This document shows positions 44,318 to 54,010 of a stretch of DNA of 64,000 nt, in pieces (within the stretch, counting starts at the first letter, position 1; the number at the start of each line of letters is the position of its first letter). This DNA is from Runella sp. MFBS21 (GTDB lineage Bacteria > Bacteroidota > Bacteroidia > Cytophagales > Spirosomataceae): positions 565,253-629,252 of the forward strand of contig NZ_JARNTW010000004.1 of NCBI RefSeq assembly GCF_029433105.1. The letters run 5' to 3'. The position numbers and the translations under genes are program-made. The notes beneath the pieces are model-generated. The model ran no database searches. It was not told the origin of the DNA and worked only from the letters and a program-made list of their open reading frames with translations.

Positions 44318-45487
44318 TTAGGAATGTACGTTGACCCATTCTTCGGCTACTTTGCGTGTCTCGGCATCGGTTTCAATATAGTCGTCGAGAGTTGGCTTCT
44401 CAATAAACGTTACCTTTTGCATACAAGTTTCGATAAGGTCCGACATTTCGAGGAAGCCTACTTCGTCGCGCAAAAAAGCGGCCACGGCTATTTCGTTGGC
44501 GGCGTTGACGATACAGGCCATATTGCCGCCTCGGTCAAGCGCATCAAAGGCAAATTGCAAGTTACGAAAAGTTTTTAAATCAGGTTGCTCAAAAGTCAAC
44601 GAAGGATATTGCATAAAATCGAACCTTGGGAAGTCGGCTTTGAGACGATGCGGGTAAGTGAGGGCAAACTGAATCGGCAATCGCATATCGGGCAGGCCCA
44701 TTTGCGCTTTGATGCTACCGTCTTCAAACTGCACCATCGAATGAATAATGCTTTGAGGATGTACCACCACTTCAATTTGCTCAGCCTTGAGTCCAAAAAG
44801 CCATTTGGCTTCGATTACTTCCAGCCCTTTGTTCATGAGCGAAGCCGAATCGATGGTGATTTTGGCACCCATGCTCCAGTTGGGGTGCTTGAGGGCTTGG
44901 GCTTTGGTGACGTGCAGAAGCTCGTCACGGGTTTTCCCACGGAAAGGTCCCCCTGAAGCCGTCAAGAGGATTTTCTCAATTGGGTTGTGAAATTCTCCCA
45001 CAATACACTGAAAAATAGCCGAATGCTCCGAATCAACGGGATAAATACTTACGCCTTTTTGATGAGCTAGAGCCGTCACCAGTTCACCCGCTACGACCAG
45101 TGTTTCTTTGTTGGCAAGGGCAATCTGCTTGCCTGCTTCGATGGCTTTGACGGTCGGGATCAAGCCCGAATACCCCACCATAGAAGTCAAAACAGTATCG
45201 ATGCTGTCCATCTGTACCACATCAGCAATGGCCTTATCTCCCGCATAGACTTGGATACCGAGTGGGTCGAGGGCATCGAAAACTTTATCATACAGACTTT
45301 CATTGGCAATCACGACTACATTGGGGCGAAACTGTGCGGCCTGTTGGATGAGCAAGTCGGCGTTGTTTTGGGCGGTGAGTATTTCTACCGCAAAAGAGTC
45401 TGGGTTGGCAGCGACTACGTCGAGGGCTTGGGTTCCAATCGAGCCTGTCGAGCCAAGAATGGCTAAATGTTTTTGAGGAAACTTCAT
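44318..45487 (-). CDS. dxr: 1-deoxy-D-xylulose-5-phosphate reductoisomerase
   Basis: A 389-residue NADPH-dependent enzyme of the MEP pathway, turning DXP into MEP for isoprenoid synthesis. The N-terminal AILGSTGSIGTQALDVV is the cofactor-binding loop; ALANKETLVVAGELV, PVDSEHSAIFQCI (metal-binding Asp/Glu), LTASGGPFRG, HPNWSMGAKITIDSASLMNKGLEVIEA and VVHPQSIIHSMVQF are diagnostic. It is the first gene of a five-gene operon with a TAATTTTG promoter box just upstream. Confidence 0.97.
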   Translation of the reverse strand: MKFPQKHLAILGSTGSIGTQALDVVAANPDSFAVEILTAQNNADLLIQQAAQFRPNVVVIANESLYDKVFDALDPLGIQVYAGDKAIADVVQMDSIDTVLTSMVGYSGLIPTVKAIEAGKQIALANKETLVVAGELVTALAHQKGVSIYPVDSEHSAIFQCIVGEFHNPIEKILLTASGGPFRGKTRDELLHVTKAQALKHPNWSMGAKITIDSASLMNKGLEVIEAKWLFGLKAEQIEVVVHPQSIIHSMVQFEDGSIKAQMGLPDMRLPIQFALTYPHRLKADFPRFDFMQYPSLTFEQPDLKTFRNLQFAFDALDRGGNMACIVNAANEIAVAAFLRDEVGFLEMSDLIETCMQKVTFIEKPTLDDYIETDAETRKVAEEWVNVHS

Positions 45488-45509
45488 GCAATGAGCGGCT
45501 AATCAAAAG

Positions 45510-45517
45510 CAAAATTA
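45510..45517 (-). promoter_or_regulatory. Bacteroidota -7 box for dxr
   Basis: TAATTTTG on the minus strand, 23 bp before the dxr start codon. It is the same octamer as before the E2 and lepA genes. Confidence 0.45.
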
Positions 45518-45744
45518 CACATTCTTCTCGCTTTTAGATTTTTATTGAGGTGTTAATGATTCATCGGAGAGGTTTTTGCTGAAAGATGGCTTGATTTTTA
45601 GCGGGTTAACAAGCTCCTAAGTATCGCAGGCAGGTACGGATAATTTTGACTCGATACAAGTTTTGAAATGCGCCCTCGTGTTGCTATTTTTTGTATCAAT
45701 AATAAGTGTGAGACAACTTTATGAATTCTCTTCGCTCATTTCTA

Positions 45745-48078
45745 CTACTTTTTAAACTTGCCCCATTTCAGTGAATACGAAAACGAAGGCAAAAGTGGAA
45801 AGAGAGCTACTGACTGTAATGTAGGTTTTCCGCCCGATGAACTCAATTGGTAAAAGAAAGGATTGCGACGGTTGTAAACATTATAAATCCCTATTTCAAA
45901 AGTACTTTGTCCCCAACGATGTGTTTTGGTGCGTTGTAGCGACAAATCTAGTCGGTGATAGGGTAACATTCTATAGGCATTACGTTCACCTTGAGTAAAC
46001 ATTAACTGAGTTGAATTCGGAAGAGAAGGACTAGTAAAATTGAAATTAGGTACATCATAATAAAGTACAGGTAGTGTTACGGGCTGCCCTGTACCATATA
46101 CCCAGTTTGTATTTACTCTCCATTTTGGGGTCAGTTGGTAGGACAATGAAATAGAAATGTCGTGGCGACGGTCATAAGTAGGATAAAACCAGCGATTCTG
46201 ATTTAGATCGGAAAATTTTTGTTGTGTCCAAGCCAATGTATAACCCATCCAGCCCGAAAACCGTTTTCCTTTTTTCTCTATAAATACTTCTAACCCATAG
46301 GCGCGCCCCTTTCCTACGGTCAGAAAATCAGTGACGGAGGGGTTAGTATATTGTCCAAACTGAATAATATCTGTAGAACTATGCCCGTCTTGGTAGGAGA
46401 CTACATGGCGTAAGTCTTTATAATACGTTTCAAGGCTTATTGTCAATGGATTTTTGGGGATGTTGATTTGTTTGAAATAACCTAGTGATACTTGATTTGC
46501 AATGGCAGGGGCAATACCGTTAGTAGCGGGTAGCCAAAGGTCAAGGGGCACACCAATACTTGGATTACTTAATAGATGAAGGGGTTGCTGCATTCGACTA
46601 AAACTCAATTTCATCGAAGAGGAAGATGAAAACTGCTGATGTAATGACAGACGAGGTTCGGGGGAGAAATAGGTATGATCTGCATTTTTGAATAAACTCA
46701 GCCGTAAGCCAGCATTTAATTTAAGGTGGGGTGTTAATGTCAACGTACCTTGGTCAAAAACCGATAACAGAAAAGTGGTCGCTAAAGGTCTATTGGAGAA
46801 GCCTTTGGTAGAATCAAGTTGGTACACCAAGGTGCCTGGATTGAATTTTTGAAGTGTATAATGAATTCCAAACTGATGGTAGATAGATGAGGTTTGGTGC
46901 TGAACTGTCATTTTTAATGAGTAATCTGTTAGACCTGTTCGGAAATCTCTGATTTGGGTAAAATCTGCTCCTTTTTTCTCAGAATTTACCCGCATTCGAT
47001 AGACCGAAACACTTGCTTCGGCTTGTAGGGAAGTATTGGCATCCATGTGATAGTTCCAACTGAGTCCTCCAAGACGATTTTGCCACTGAAAATCAGTGCG
47101 AGAAGTCATTCCTGTCAAGTTTTGATGGTATTTCCAAAAATCTTGGTCAATGTGCAAAAAAGCATCAAAATGATGAGTACTATTGGGATGAAATGAAAGT
47201 TTGGAATCAACATCATAAAACCCAAATCGAGGCGTGGGAGATTCAGGATTGGGTAGCAGCAAAGCATCCAAAAAACTACGTCTTCCTGCCATTAATAACG
47301 ATAGTTTGTTCTTGATGATAGGTTGACCTATCAAGGCTCGTGCTGAAAGTAAGCCTATACTTGCTTCTCTTTCAGGGGTTTGCATGTGAGCTGAGCGAGT
47401 GCTTACATCAAGGACTGACGAAAGCCGTCCTCCATACCATGCAGGGAAATCACCCTTATAAAGTGAGGCTTTTGCCAATATATCAGGATTGTAGGGAGTA
47501 AGCAACCCAAACAGATGACTCGTATAATAAAGCGGAGTGCCGTTGAGTAAAAATAAGTTTTGATCAGCACTGCCTCCTCGAACATACATCGCTGAACTAC
47601 CCTCGGTTTGGGCTTTTACCCCTGGAGTGAGTTGTAACGCTTTGACTATATCTTTTTCACCCAATAATGCAGGTACTTTTTCTAATTGGTTATGCGTTAT
47701 TTGTTGTAAACCAGTCCCTGGGTTATTCAGTTTTTCTTGCAAATCGGCTCTTATGATTACTTCATCTAAAATAGGAGCTTTGGAGACAAGTTTGACCGTA
47801 AGTACTGTGTCAAACCACATTGTATAAGTTCCAGTCCAAGGAATATAATCGGCATGAGTAATCCTAATGCGTTGGTTTCCAGGTTTTGTAGTGATAATCA
47901 ATTGCCCTTTTTCATTGGTAAAATGCGTAGGTTTAGGCGTATTGATAGCTACTCCAACTTTAGGCAGAGCTTGTTGAGTAATACTATCGGATACAAAAAT
48001 CGTGATTGGAATCCCCTGAGTGTACCCCCACAACGAACATACACACAGCAGCCAAGTATATTGCCATTTTTTTTTCAT
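45745..48078 (-). CDS. TonB-dependent receptor paired with DUF4249
   Basis: A 777-residue outer-membrane receptor. After a signal peptide it has a carboxypeptidase-like domain (IPITIFVSDSITQQALPKVG to about residue 110), then a plug with LLGEKDIVKALQLTPGVKAQ, SSAMYVRGGSADQNLFLLNG and GDFPAWYGGRLSSVLDVST, followed by the barrel. The plug sequence is of the type that accompanies DUF4249 lipoproteins. The ligand is unknown. Its start overlaps the DUF4249 stop by four bases (ATGA), so synthesis is coupled. Confidence 0.88.
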   Translation of the reverse strand: MKKKWQYTWLLCVCSLWGYTQGIPITIFVSDSITQQALPKVGVAINTPKPTHFTNEKGQLIITTKPGNQRIRITHADYIPWTGTYTMWFDTVLTVKLVSKAPILDEVIIRADLQEKLNNPGTGLQQITHNQLEKVPALLGEKDIVKALQLTPGVKAQTEGSSAMYVRGGSADQNLFLLNGTPLYYTSHLFGLLTPYNPDILAKASLYKGDFPAWYGGRLSSVLDVSTRSAHMQTPEREASIGLLSARALIGQPIIKNKLSLLMAGRRSFLDALLLPNPESPTPRFGFYDVDSKLSFHPNSTHHFDAFLHIDQDFWKYHQNLTGMTSRTDFQWQNRLGGLSWNYHMDANTSLQAEASVSVYRMRVNSEKKGADFTQIRDFRTGLTDYSLKMTVQHQTSSIYHQFGIHYTLQKFNPGTLVYQLDSTKGFSNRPLATTFLLSVFDQGTLTLTPHLKLNAGLRLSLFKNADHTYFSPEPRLSLHQQFSSSSSMKLSFSRMQQPLHLLSNPSIGVPLDLWLPATNGIAPAIANQVSLGYFKQINIPKNPLTISLETYYKDLRHVVSYQDGHSSTDIIQFGQYTNPSVTDFLTVGKGRAYGLEVFIEKKGKRFSGWMGYTLAWTQQKFSDLNQNRWFYPTYDRRHDISISLSYQLTPKWRVNTNWVYGTGQPVTLPVLYYDVPNFNFTSPSLPNSTQLMFTQGERNAYRMLPYHRLDLSLQRTKTHRWGQSTFEIGIYNVYNRRNPFFYQLSSSGGKPTLQSVALFPLLPSFSYSLKWGKFKK

Positions 48079-48932
48079 CGTAAATACACGTTGGAACTTT
48101 TAGTTGTGAGATAAGCTCCAAATACTCCCAAGCCATTTTCAATATTGGTGAAAGGAGGAATCAAACCTCTAAAGGCGAATAAGTAATCATCTTCTCCATA
48201 CGATTGAGCATCTTTCATAATCCAACTCATACGCAAAAACTCGTGGGCATTTTTATCTAAAATGATGAGAGTGAAGCGCCAAGGTGTCACACTTGTATAT
48301 TTATATTCACGATGTGAAAAGATAATAGTATCATCAAAATACAGAGAATTGGTATGTTTAATAGAACGTGGGTCGTATAATTGACTACGGGCAATAGGAA
48401 CTTCTATAGGTACAACAGTTTCTGCTACCGCATAGCCGATGATTTCGTTGGAATTGGCTACATCTTGCCATTCCTTGGTGACTTGCCATTCCCCCTCATA
48501 AGTAATTTGCTTAACCGAAATTTTGGAAAAAACGGCCGCCTTAGAAGGCACTCGACAGGTGGCACGTATGGTAGGTTGCCCCTGTACTTTGACTACTAGG
48601 CGATATTCCTCCCCCGCTCTGATTTTGAAAGTAGTCTGTGAAACTCGGTAGCGACCCGCTTGCTTTAGTGGAGGTACTACCAAGCTATCTTGTCCATGAT
48701 ACATCACTACGCGTGCGTTAGCAATACCCGTTTGGGTGAGAGGAATTTGTGCTTGAATCGGATTTGCCCATTTGAGATGTACTTCGATGCTATCGGCAGG
48801 TGTAATCATCGAATAGACCATTACTTGTGGGGAAGCATCGGGTAAGTCGATAGTATCCACCAAAATCGGGCTTTGGCAGCTTAGCAAAAAGCTGCCGAGC
48901 AGTAAACCGTAATAGAACAGTTTTTTTTTCAT
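48075..48932 (-). CDS. DUF4249 family lipoprotein
   Basis: A 285-residue lipoprotein. MKKKLFYYGLLLGSFLLSCQ is a signal peptide with lipobox ending at Cys19, followed by the DUF4249 N-terminal segment LPDASPQVMVYSMITPADSIEVHL and an immunoglobulin-like beta domain. These proteins sit at the outer membrane and are thought to serve as the surface partner of the adjacent TonB receptor. Coupled to it by a four-base overlap, and to the barrel gene upstream by a one-base overlap (TGATG). Confidence 0.85.
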   Translation of the reverse strand: MKKKLFYYGLLLGSFLLSCQSPILVDTIDLPDASPQVMVYSMITPADSIEVHLKWANPIQAQIPLTQTGIANARVVMYHGQDSLVVPPLKQAGRYRVSQTTFKIRAGEEYRLVVKVQGQPTIRATCRVPSKAAVFSKISVKQITYEGEWQVTKEWQDVANSNEIIGYAVAETVVPIEVPIARSQLYDPRSIKHTNSLYFDDTIIFSHREYKYTSVTPWRFTLIILDKNAHEFLRMSWIMKDAQSYGEDDYLFAFRGLIPPFTNIENGLGVFGAYLTTKSSNVYLR

Positions 48933-49441
48933 CAAAACGAAAAACTAAGGCCTATCGTAAAGCGGAATTGATTTTGTAGATTGCCAAAGTCGGCTACTTT
49001 TGATTGCAGAGCGAGGGGTTTTTCGAGCAGTAACTCTACTCCAAAACGCTTGTTCAAACGCCCAAAACGAACCCCAACTCCTGGGTGGGTCACTAGGCCA
49101 CTCATCGAAAGCCCCGCATCGCGTTTCTTGAAAGTTTCGTGGTTGAGGCTTAGATGTGGAAAAAACGTCACTTTTCCATTTCCTACATAATAACGTCCAA
49201 AAACGCCCATTGCTGAGGAGGTCAACGATGATGTGCGGTTAAGATCAAATCGCCCTTCTACTCCTAATAGCAGCTTCTTATTGACCCAATAACCTACTCG
49301 TGGGCTCAAAGGATATTCGGCGGTTTTTGCAAAGCTCGGGAAGGCATTGACCCCTATCCAAAAACGACGATGAGTGTTTTCTTGGGCCTGTACCAACAAA
49401 CTTCCTAATACGAAAAACAAAATTTTTGAAGTAGTTTTCAT
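48932..49441 (-). CDS. Small outer-membrane beta-barrel protein
   Basis: A 169-residue exported protein with signal peptide MKTTSKILFFVLGSLLVQAQ and alternating beta strands (GVNAFPSFAKTAEYPLSPRV, LLLGVEGRFDLN, AMGVFGRYYVGNGKVTFFPH) ending in FRFTIGLSFSF, whose last residue is a barrel-type aromatic. Probably an eight-stranded barrel of the OmpW/OprF-like size class. Function unknown. First gene of the three-gene unit with DUF4249 and the receptor. Confidence 0.65.
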   Translation of the reverse strand: MKTTSKILFFVLGSLLVQAQENTHRRFWIGVNAFPSFAKTAEYPLSPRVGYWVNKKLLLGVEGRFDLNRTSSLTSSAMGVFGRYYVGNGKVTFFPHLSLNHETFKKRDAGLSMSGLVTHPGVGVRFGRLNKRFGVELLLEKPLALQSKVADFGNLQNQFRFTIGLSFSF

Positions 49442-49524
49442 GGGTATTGTATTGATGGATTAATAAAAATAAAAACGAGAAGCTATGCTGTGGCGGTCAG
49501 AAATAGCCTCTCGTTTAAAAAACG

Positions 49525-50511
49525 TTAATAACTATAATTTCGGTGGTAACCGGACCATGTTAAGCTATGAGATGCGTGGCATTCGGCTACTTGAGTCACG
49601 GCACCTATTCCTGCCGCATACCCCATTCTGAAAAATACGCTCCCCGTACCGCTTTCTGATATATTGTTGTGTTCAATCCAAGATTCACTTCCTGAAATCC
49701 AATAGTAAATACGAGCATAAGAAAGGTTGAAGGAAACATTTGCATCATAGGAAATTTTCCACTCGGTGGGTCTAAATAAATAGGTTTGCTTATACTCACA
49801 TTGGGTAAGTACTACCGCAGTACTGTAAAAACCATAGTTTTCTTGTTTATATCCCCATACCATCCGATGGTTCGGTTCAAACTGGTCGATGTTTTCTTCA
49901 ACTCTGGCGTTCTTTAGATTAGGTTCAAGTAGCTGGGTCTTCATTTTTGCTTCAATTTTAACCTCGTGTAGTTTTACCAAAGGGCTACTTGCCTGCGTAT
50001 CTTTGAGTAGTGAAGCATTGCTCTCATGGACTTGTAATACCTTGTTTTTTGGAGTCATGCGATAAACTTGGTCCCTTACTTGAATATACCCCTCTTTATT
50101 GACTAAGTATCCTAATGATGGGTCTTCTATTACCACCATAGTTTCCTTTTTCTTAAGCAACAAATCTACATCTTTTTGATTAGAAGCATTTTCTAATGCT
50201 GTTTCTAGAGTTTTCATTTCTGTTTGGGCAGATGTAAAAGAGGCAATCCTTGCCAGTTGTTTTAGAGCAGATGCGCTACTATTAGGTTTACGAATAGCAT
50301 CGTCAACAACAACTACGGCAGCATTTAGATCTTCCTGATTTGCAAAAACTAATCGTCCGTCCTTTATCTCTATATTGATTTTTCCTAGTAATATGGACTC
50401 TTTACTTGAACCGGGATTAGGAGTTACGTCAGATTGTGGTTCACAAGATAAAAGTAAGGTAAATGCCATAGCAATAATACCAACGCTTAATAATTTTGGA
50501 GAAAAATTCAT
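49525..50511 (-). CDS. Uncharacterised lipoprotein
   Basis: A 328-residue lipoprotein with signal LLSVGIIAMAFTLLLSC (lipobox Cys). Residues 40-140 contain repeated Lys/Glu helices (EIKDGRLVFANQEDLNAAVV, LKKKETMVVIEDPSLGYLVN), and the C-terminal part is beta-rich with aromatic residues (VSFNLSYARIYYWISGSESW). I recognise no named family. It is 84 bp upstream of the barrel gene on the same strand, and may be transcribed with it. Confidence 0.6.
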   Translation of the reverse strand: MNFSPKLLSVGIIAMAFTLLLSCEPQSDVTPNPGSSKESILLGKINIEIKDGRLVFANQEDLNAAVVVVDDAIRKPNSSASALKQLARIASFTSAQTEMKTLETALENASNQKDVDLLLKKKETMVVIEDPSLGYLVNKEGYIQVRDQVYRMTPKNKVLQVHESNASLLKDTQASSPLVKLHEVKIEAKMKTQLLEPNLKNARVEENIDQFEPNHRMVWGYKQENYGFYSTAVVLTQCEYKQTYLFRPTEWKISYDANVSFNLSYARIYYWISGSESWIEHNNISESGTGSVFFRMGYAAGIGAVTQVAECHASHSLTWSGYHRNYSY

Positions 50512-50679
50512 ACCTTTGTACTGGTTTAATTAGTGAAATGATTAGACTCATAAGCCCTCCGCTGTCCGCCAAGATTGTTGGGGGGCTTATTCGTTTGTAA
50601 ACATAAAGGGAGGAGTTGAGGAAAAAAATCGACATTTATCAAGAAATAATTCAATAAATGTTGATAAGTGTTACTACAT

Positions 50680-51267
50680 TTATTTTGATTGAGAGGTAAG
50701 TTTACGCCTGATACGGCTCAGATGAGTAGGGGTAATATTAAGATAAGAAGCTACGTATTTTTGGGGTATTCGGTTAGCTAATTGAGGTTGATTCCTATAA
50801 AACCATTCTAAACGTTCTTCTGCGGGCTTTCTTAACACAGCTATATAACTTTCATATTTCTTTAAAACCCTTTCCATCATAAGTTTACTAAGAATATGTA
50901 AAGAAGGATAGGAGTCATAGAGGGCTTCAAGGTCTTGTTTTTTAATGCTCCATATTTTGGCTTTTTCAAGTACTTCTATTCCTGACGCAGAAGGTAAATG
51001 GTCTAAAAAGCTATGCACTACATGGTGAAAATTCCCTTCGCTGATAAACCAACGTGTAATCATTGTGTCTTCTTGAGCAAGTGTTGAAAACTCCTGTACT
51101 AAGCCATATTCAACAAAGATAAGTTGGGTACTAATATCACCAATCGAAAGTAGAAGTGTATTCTTTTCATAGATTTTTACGTCAAATGCAGCTAAGACGG
51201 CATTTACTTCGCAACTTGACAATACCCCAAAAGATGCTATAAATTGAGAAAAGTCTATTCTACACAT
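50680..51267 (-). CDS. Crp/Fnr-family transcription regulator
   Basis: A 195-residue regulator. An N-terminal cyclic-nucleotide-binding-type beta-roll (VKIYEKNTLLLSIGDISTQLIFVEYGLVQEF, residues 30-115) is followed by the dimer helix and a helix-turn-helix (RIPQKYVASYLNITPTHLSRIRRKL). The CRP glycine-rich phosphate-binding loop (RxA and the key Arg and Glu) is not clearly present, so cAMP binding is doubtful; Bacteroidota homologues usually sense something else. It precedes the lipoprotein gene by about 170 bp. Confidence 0.85.
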   Translation of the reverse strand: MCRIDFSQFIASFGVLSSCEVNAVLAAFDVKIYEKNTLLLSIGDISTQLIFVEYGLVQEFSTLAQEDTMITRWFISEGNFHHVVHSFLDHLPSASGIEVLEKAKIWSIKKQDLEALYDSYPSLHILSKLMMERVLKKYESYIAVLRKPAEERLEWFYRNQPQLANRIPQKYVASYLNITPTHLSRIRRKLTSQSK

Positions 51268-51879
51268 TGTGGCTTTTGATTAAATGGGCTGTGCACTCTT
51301 GCCACAAAATAAACACATTCTAAAACTAGACCCTATACCTTTTAGTTCTAATTCAGAAGAAATTTTTAATTAATATACTATATAGTTGTTAAGCTTATTT
51401 GTGTGTTGATTATCAGCGGTTTGGTTTTTTTTTAAGTCTAATTTGAAGTTCCAATAACCAACGTATAATTCAATACTTTTATCAAATTTCCCTTTAAACT
51501 TGCTTCTATATTTAGTAATTAAAATATGATAACGCTTCATTCCTAGTATCGTTTTCTATAATAACGCTTGTTTTACTAATATATTGGTTATGATTTTTTT
51601 GTTTTAATTTTTGAGTTGGATTAGGGTTGTTTTTGCTTTTTCTTATTTTTTATAAGGAATTTTGGTGACAAAAATTCGTACCACTTGTGAATATCAATAA
51701 CTCGTGATAATTTCCTAATAACTCTTAAAAAATAAAATAATCGTTAATGTGGTGTAAGGCTCTGATAGTCAACTTATAAGTATGTTTATTGTATGTAAAG
51801 TTTTTTTAAAAAACATACCAAAATAAACATAATTGCCTTGCGAAAAAGCAAGCGAAACCCTTATTTCAGGAAGTGTTAT
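51268..51879. other. AT-rich interval between the Crp-type and XRE-type regulators
   Basis: About 610 bp, very AT-rich, with no reading frame of protein character and no RNA or mobile-element signal. It must hold promoters for the two regulators. Confidence 0.3.
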
Positions 51880-51913
51880 GTTGATTTCACGGATAAATAG
51901 GTTGATTTCACGG
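51880..51913 (+). promoter_or_regulatory. Two 13-bp direct repeats upstream of the XRE regulator
   Basis: GTTGATTTCACGG occurs at 51880-51892 and 51901-51913, period 21 bp, that is two helical turns. This places two identical faces on one side of the DNA, a pattern expected for paired regulator sites; the start codon of the XRE gene is 99 bp downstream. Confidence 0.4.
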
Positions 51914-52011
51914 TCAAAAATCGTCATTTCAGCCGTTGTGGAAAAGTGGTATATTGATATTTTGGGTTAATATATCGACCTTTGTACAGCATAACAAAAA
52001 GACCTTACAGC

Positions 52012-52272
52012 ATGAAAAAGGACCCTGTTTTAACCACCGAATACATCCGCATACACATCCAAGAATTGAGAAAAAACAAAAAAATGAGTCAGGAATATAT
52101 GGCTTATTGTTTGGGGATTTCTCAAAAAGCCTACAGTAAAATAGAATCAGGAAAAACGCAACTATCAGTAGAAAGATTGATTCAAATCGCTCGATTGCTG
52201 GAAGTAAATCCTTCTCAATTATTATTCATAAAGAATAAAAATACGGTAGAAAACAGTAGTCATTTTAGATAA
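52012..52272 (+). CDS. XRE-family helix-turn-helix regulator
   Basis: An 86-residue DNA-binding protein. The HTH_3 domain starts at [20 protein letters not shown] and includes [20 protein letters not shown]. No partner toxin gene is adjacent, so an antitoxin role is not supported. Start is the ATG at 52012; an upstream TTG at 51982 would add residues without family features. Confidence 0.85.
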   Translation: MKKDPVLTTEYIRIHIQELRKNKKMSQEYMAYCLGISQKAYSKIESGKTQLSVERLIQIARLLEVNPSQLLFIKNKNTVENSSHFR

Positions 52273-52312
52273 AAGACTTAGAGAGATATCATACTTCATT
52301 AATCTTATCTCT

Positions 52313-53233
52313 ATGAATCGTCGCGACTTTTTCCAACAAACTACCGCTTTAGGCGCAACCACTTTGGCTCCATCTTCGTTGATTGCTACGCCGCCTGTAG
52401 CTTCACCTTTTAAACTAGGATTGTCTACGTATTCGTATTGGCATTTCAAAACGCCCAAAGTGCCTATCGAAAATGTAATAGATGAGGCGGCGCGTCTTGG
52501 GATTGAGGGGGTCGACATCTTGCATCGCCAAATGGACAATGAAGACAATGCTTATTTACAAAAACTCAAACGCCATGCTTTTGTGAATGGTGTCGATTTG
52601 ATATGCCTTTCGATCCACCAAAGTTTTGTATCGCCTGATGCGGCCGAGCGACAAAAAAACATCGACCATACCCTGCACTGTATCGAACTTGCCTATAAAC
52701 TTGGTATCCCAAGTATTCGCCTCAATTCGGGTCGCTGGAATACTATCAAATCTTTTGACGAACTCATGGCCAAACGCGGTGTAGAACCGATTTTGCCCGG
52801 TTATACCGAAGACGATGGCTTCAAATGGTGCATTGATAGTATCGAAAAATGCCTCTCCAAAGCCGCCGAATGTGGGGTCATGCTTGCCCTCGAAAATCAC
52901 TGGGGCCTCACTTCCACACCTGAGGGACTTTTGCGGATTCGCAAAGCCATCGATTCGCCTTGGTTGGGCGTGCTACTCGATACTGGCAATTTTTTGGAAG
53001 ATCCTTATACCAAACTCGAAAAAGTAGCCCCTGTGGCCAATTTTGTACAAGCCAAAACCTACTACGGAGGTGGCGAATGGTACACGCTTGATTTGGACTA
53101 CAAACGCATCATCAACATCTTACGTCAAGCCAATTACAAAGGCTATATCGCGCTAGAATTTGAAGGCAAAGAAGCGCCAGAGTCGGGTGTTCGTAAAAGC
53201 ATAGCGATGCTTCAGGAGGCGATGAAAGCCTAA
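52313..53233 (+). CDS. Sugar phosphate isomerase/epimerase (AP-endonuclease-2-like TIM barrel)
   Basis: A 306-residue protein. The N-terminus [20 protein letters not shown] has the RR pattern of a Tat signal, followed by the barrel: [76 protein letters not shown] (metal-binding Glu and His), [16 protein letters not shown] and [10 protein letters not shown]. The family shuffles keto sugars and 3-keto groups; the exported variants act on polysaccharide-derived sugars. The stop codon overlaps the acetyltransferase stop by four bases in tail-to-tail orientation. Confidence 0.85.
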   Translation: MNRRDFFQQTTALGATTLAPSSLIATPPVASPFKLGLSTYSYWHFKTPKVPIENVIDEAARLGIEGVDILHRQMDNEDNAYLQKLKRHAFVNGVDLICLSIHQSFVSPDAAERQKNIDHTLHCIELAYKLGIPSIRLNSGRWNTIKSFDELMAKRGVEPILPGYTEDDGFKWCIDSIEKCLSKAAECGVMLALENHWGLTSTPEGLLRIRKAIDSPWLGVLLDTGNFLEDPYTKLEKVAPVANFVQAKTYYGGGEWYTLDLDYKRIINILRQANYKGYIALEFEGKEAPESGVRKSIAMLQEAMKA

Positions 53234-53784
53234 CGCCAATCCCATACCACTACATTCCAAAGGTCGGTATGGTCTTGATAAGTATGAATTTGCTGGAATC
53301 CTACCCGCTCATGCGCCCGCGCTGAGCGGGTATTTCTTACGGCGATTTCGGTAACACACAAATCAAAATCCGTCGAAAATTGCTGACGATGCTGGGCATA
53401 CAATCCATCAAAAATGCCTTGCCCACGGTGTGATTGAGCCACGCATATCTGTCCCATTACATAAAACCGCTGTTGATGAATCGGGATATTTTTCCATAAC
53501 AACTCTCCCACAATATCAAACATGGGTGTAAGCTCTGGCACAAGTGCTCCAAACGTACGTGGCATCACTAAAGCATACCCTACTACTTCGTCTCCGTCTT
53601 TGGCGATGACTTGCGGCAAGGCATCATTCATGGTTTTCAATACCTCAAAAGTATGTTCTACCGTCGTAAAACCTTGGTCTTTTTGGTACTCTTGGGGGGT
53701 GTTTTTATAGAGATTTTGTTGCTGAAGTGCTAGGATTTGATGCAATTCGGCATCGGTAGTTGCGGTAGTGAATAAAAGAGCCAT
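53230..53784 (-). CDS. GNAT family N-acetyltransferase
   Basis: A 184-residue acyl-CoA-dependent acetyltransferase. Motif A is [20 protein letters not shown] (RxxGxG/A CoA loop), preceded by FYVMGQICV and followed by [22 protein letters not shown] (motif B). GYALVMPR forms the central strand. Substrate not predictable. Overlaps the isomerase gene tail to tail. Confidence 0.88.
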   Translation of the reverse strand: MALLFTTATTDAELHQILALQQQNLYKNTPQEYQKDQGFTTVEHTFEVLKTMNDALPQVIAKDGDEVVGYALVMPRTFGALVPELTPMFDIVGELLWKNIPIHQQRFYVMGQICVAQSHRGQGIFDGLYAQHRQQFSTDFDLCVTEIAVRNTRSARAHERVGFQQIHTYQDHTDLWNVVVWDWR

Positions 53785-53927
53785 TGTGTGATTCCTCCCA
53801 AAGAGGATTTATTTCTGAAGTTTAACATCACAAAAGTAATGTCTCATCTTGTGGTAAGCAATGGTTTACTCTTACAAAAGCCAATCTAGCTTAAGTATGT
53901 TTTATGATTTTTATGAGAAGATTTTTG

Positions 53928-53948
53928 TAGCTATTTGAAAGATAGCTA
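53928..53948. promoter_or_regulatory. 7-bp inverted repeat in the GNAT/caspase divergent region
   Basis: TAGCTAT (53928-53934) and ATAGCTA (53942-53948) around seven bases, lying 63 bp before the first caspase gene. It could be an operator; only weak support. Confidence 0.3.
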
Positions 53949-54010
53949 GAATTGTATAAATTCGGCAGTAATTACTCACGTTATTCAAAGATTATTCTTG
54001 CTTTTTGCTC

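Noticed and set aside
52012..52272. XRE regulator as the antitoxin of a toxin-antitoxin pair
   Set aside because: The next gene is a complete sugar isomerase and no small toxin-like frame is adjacent.
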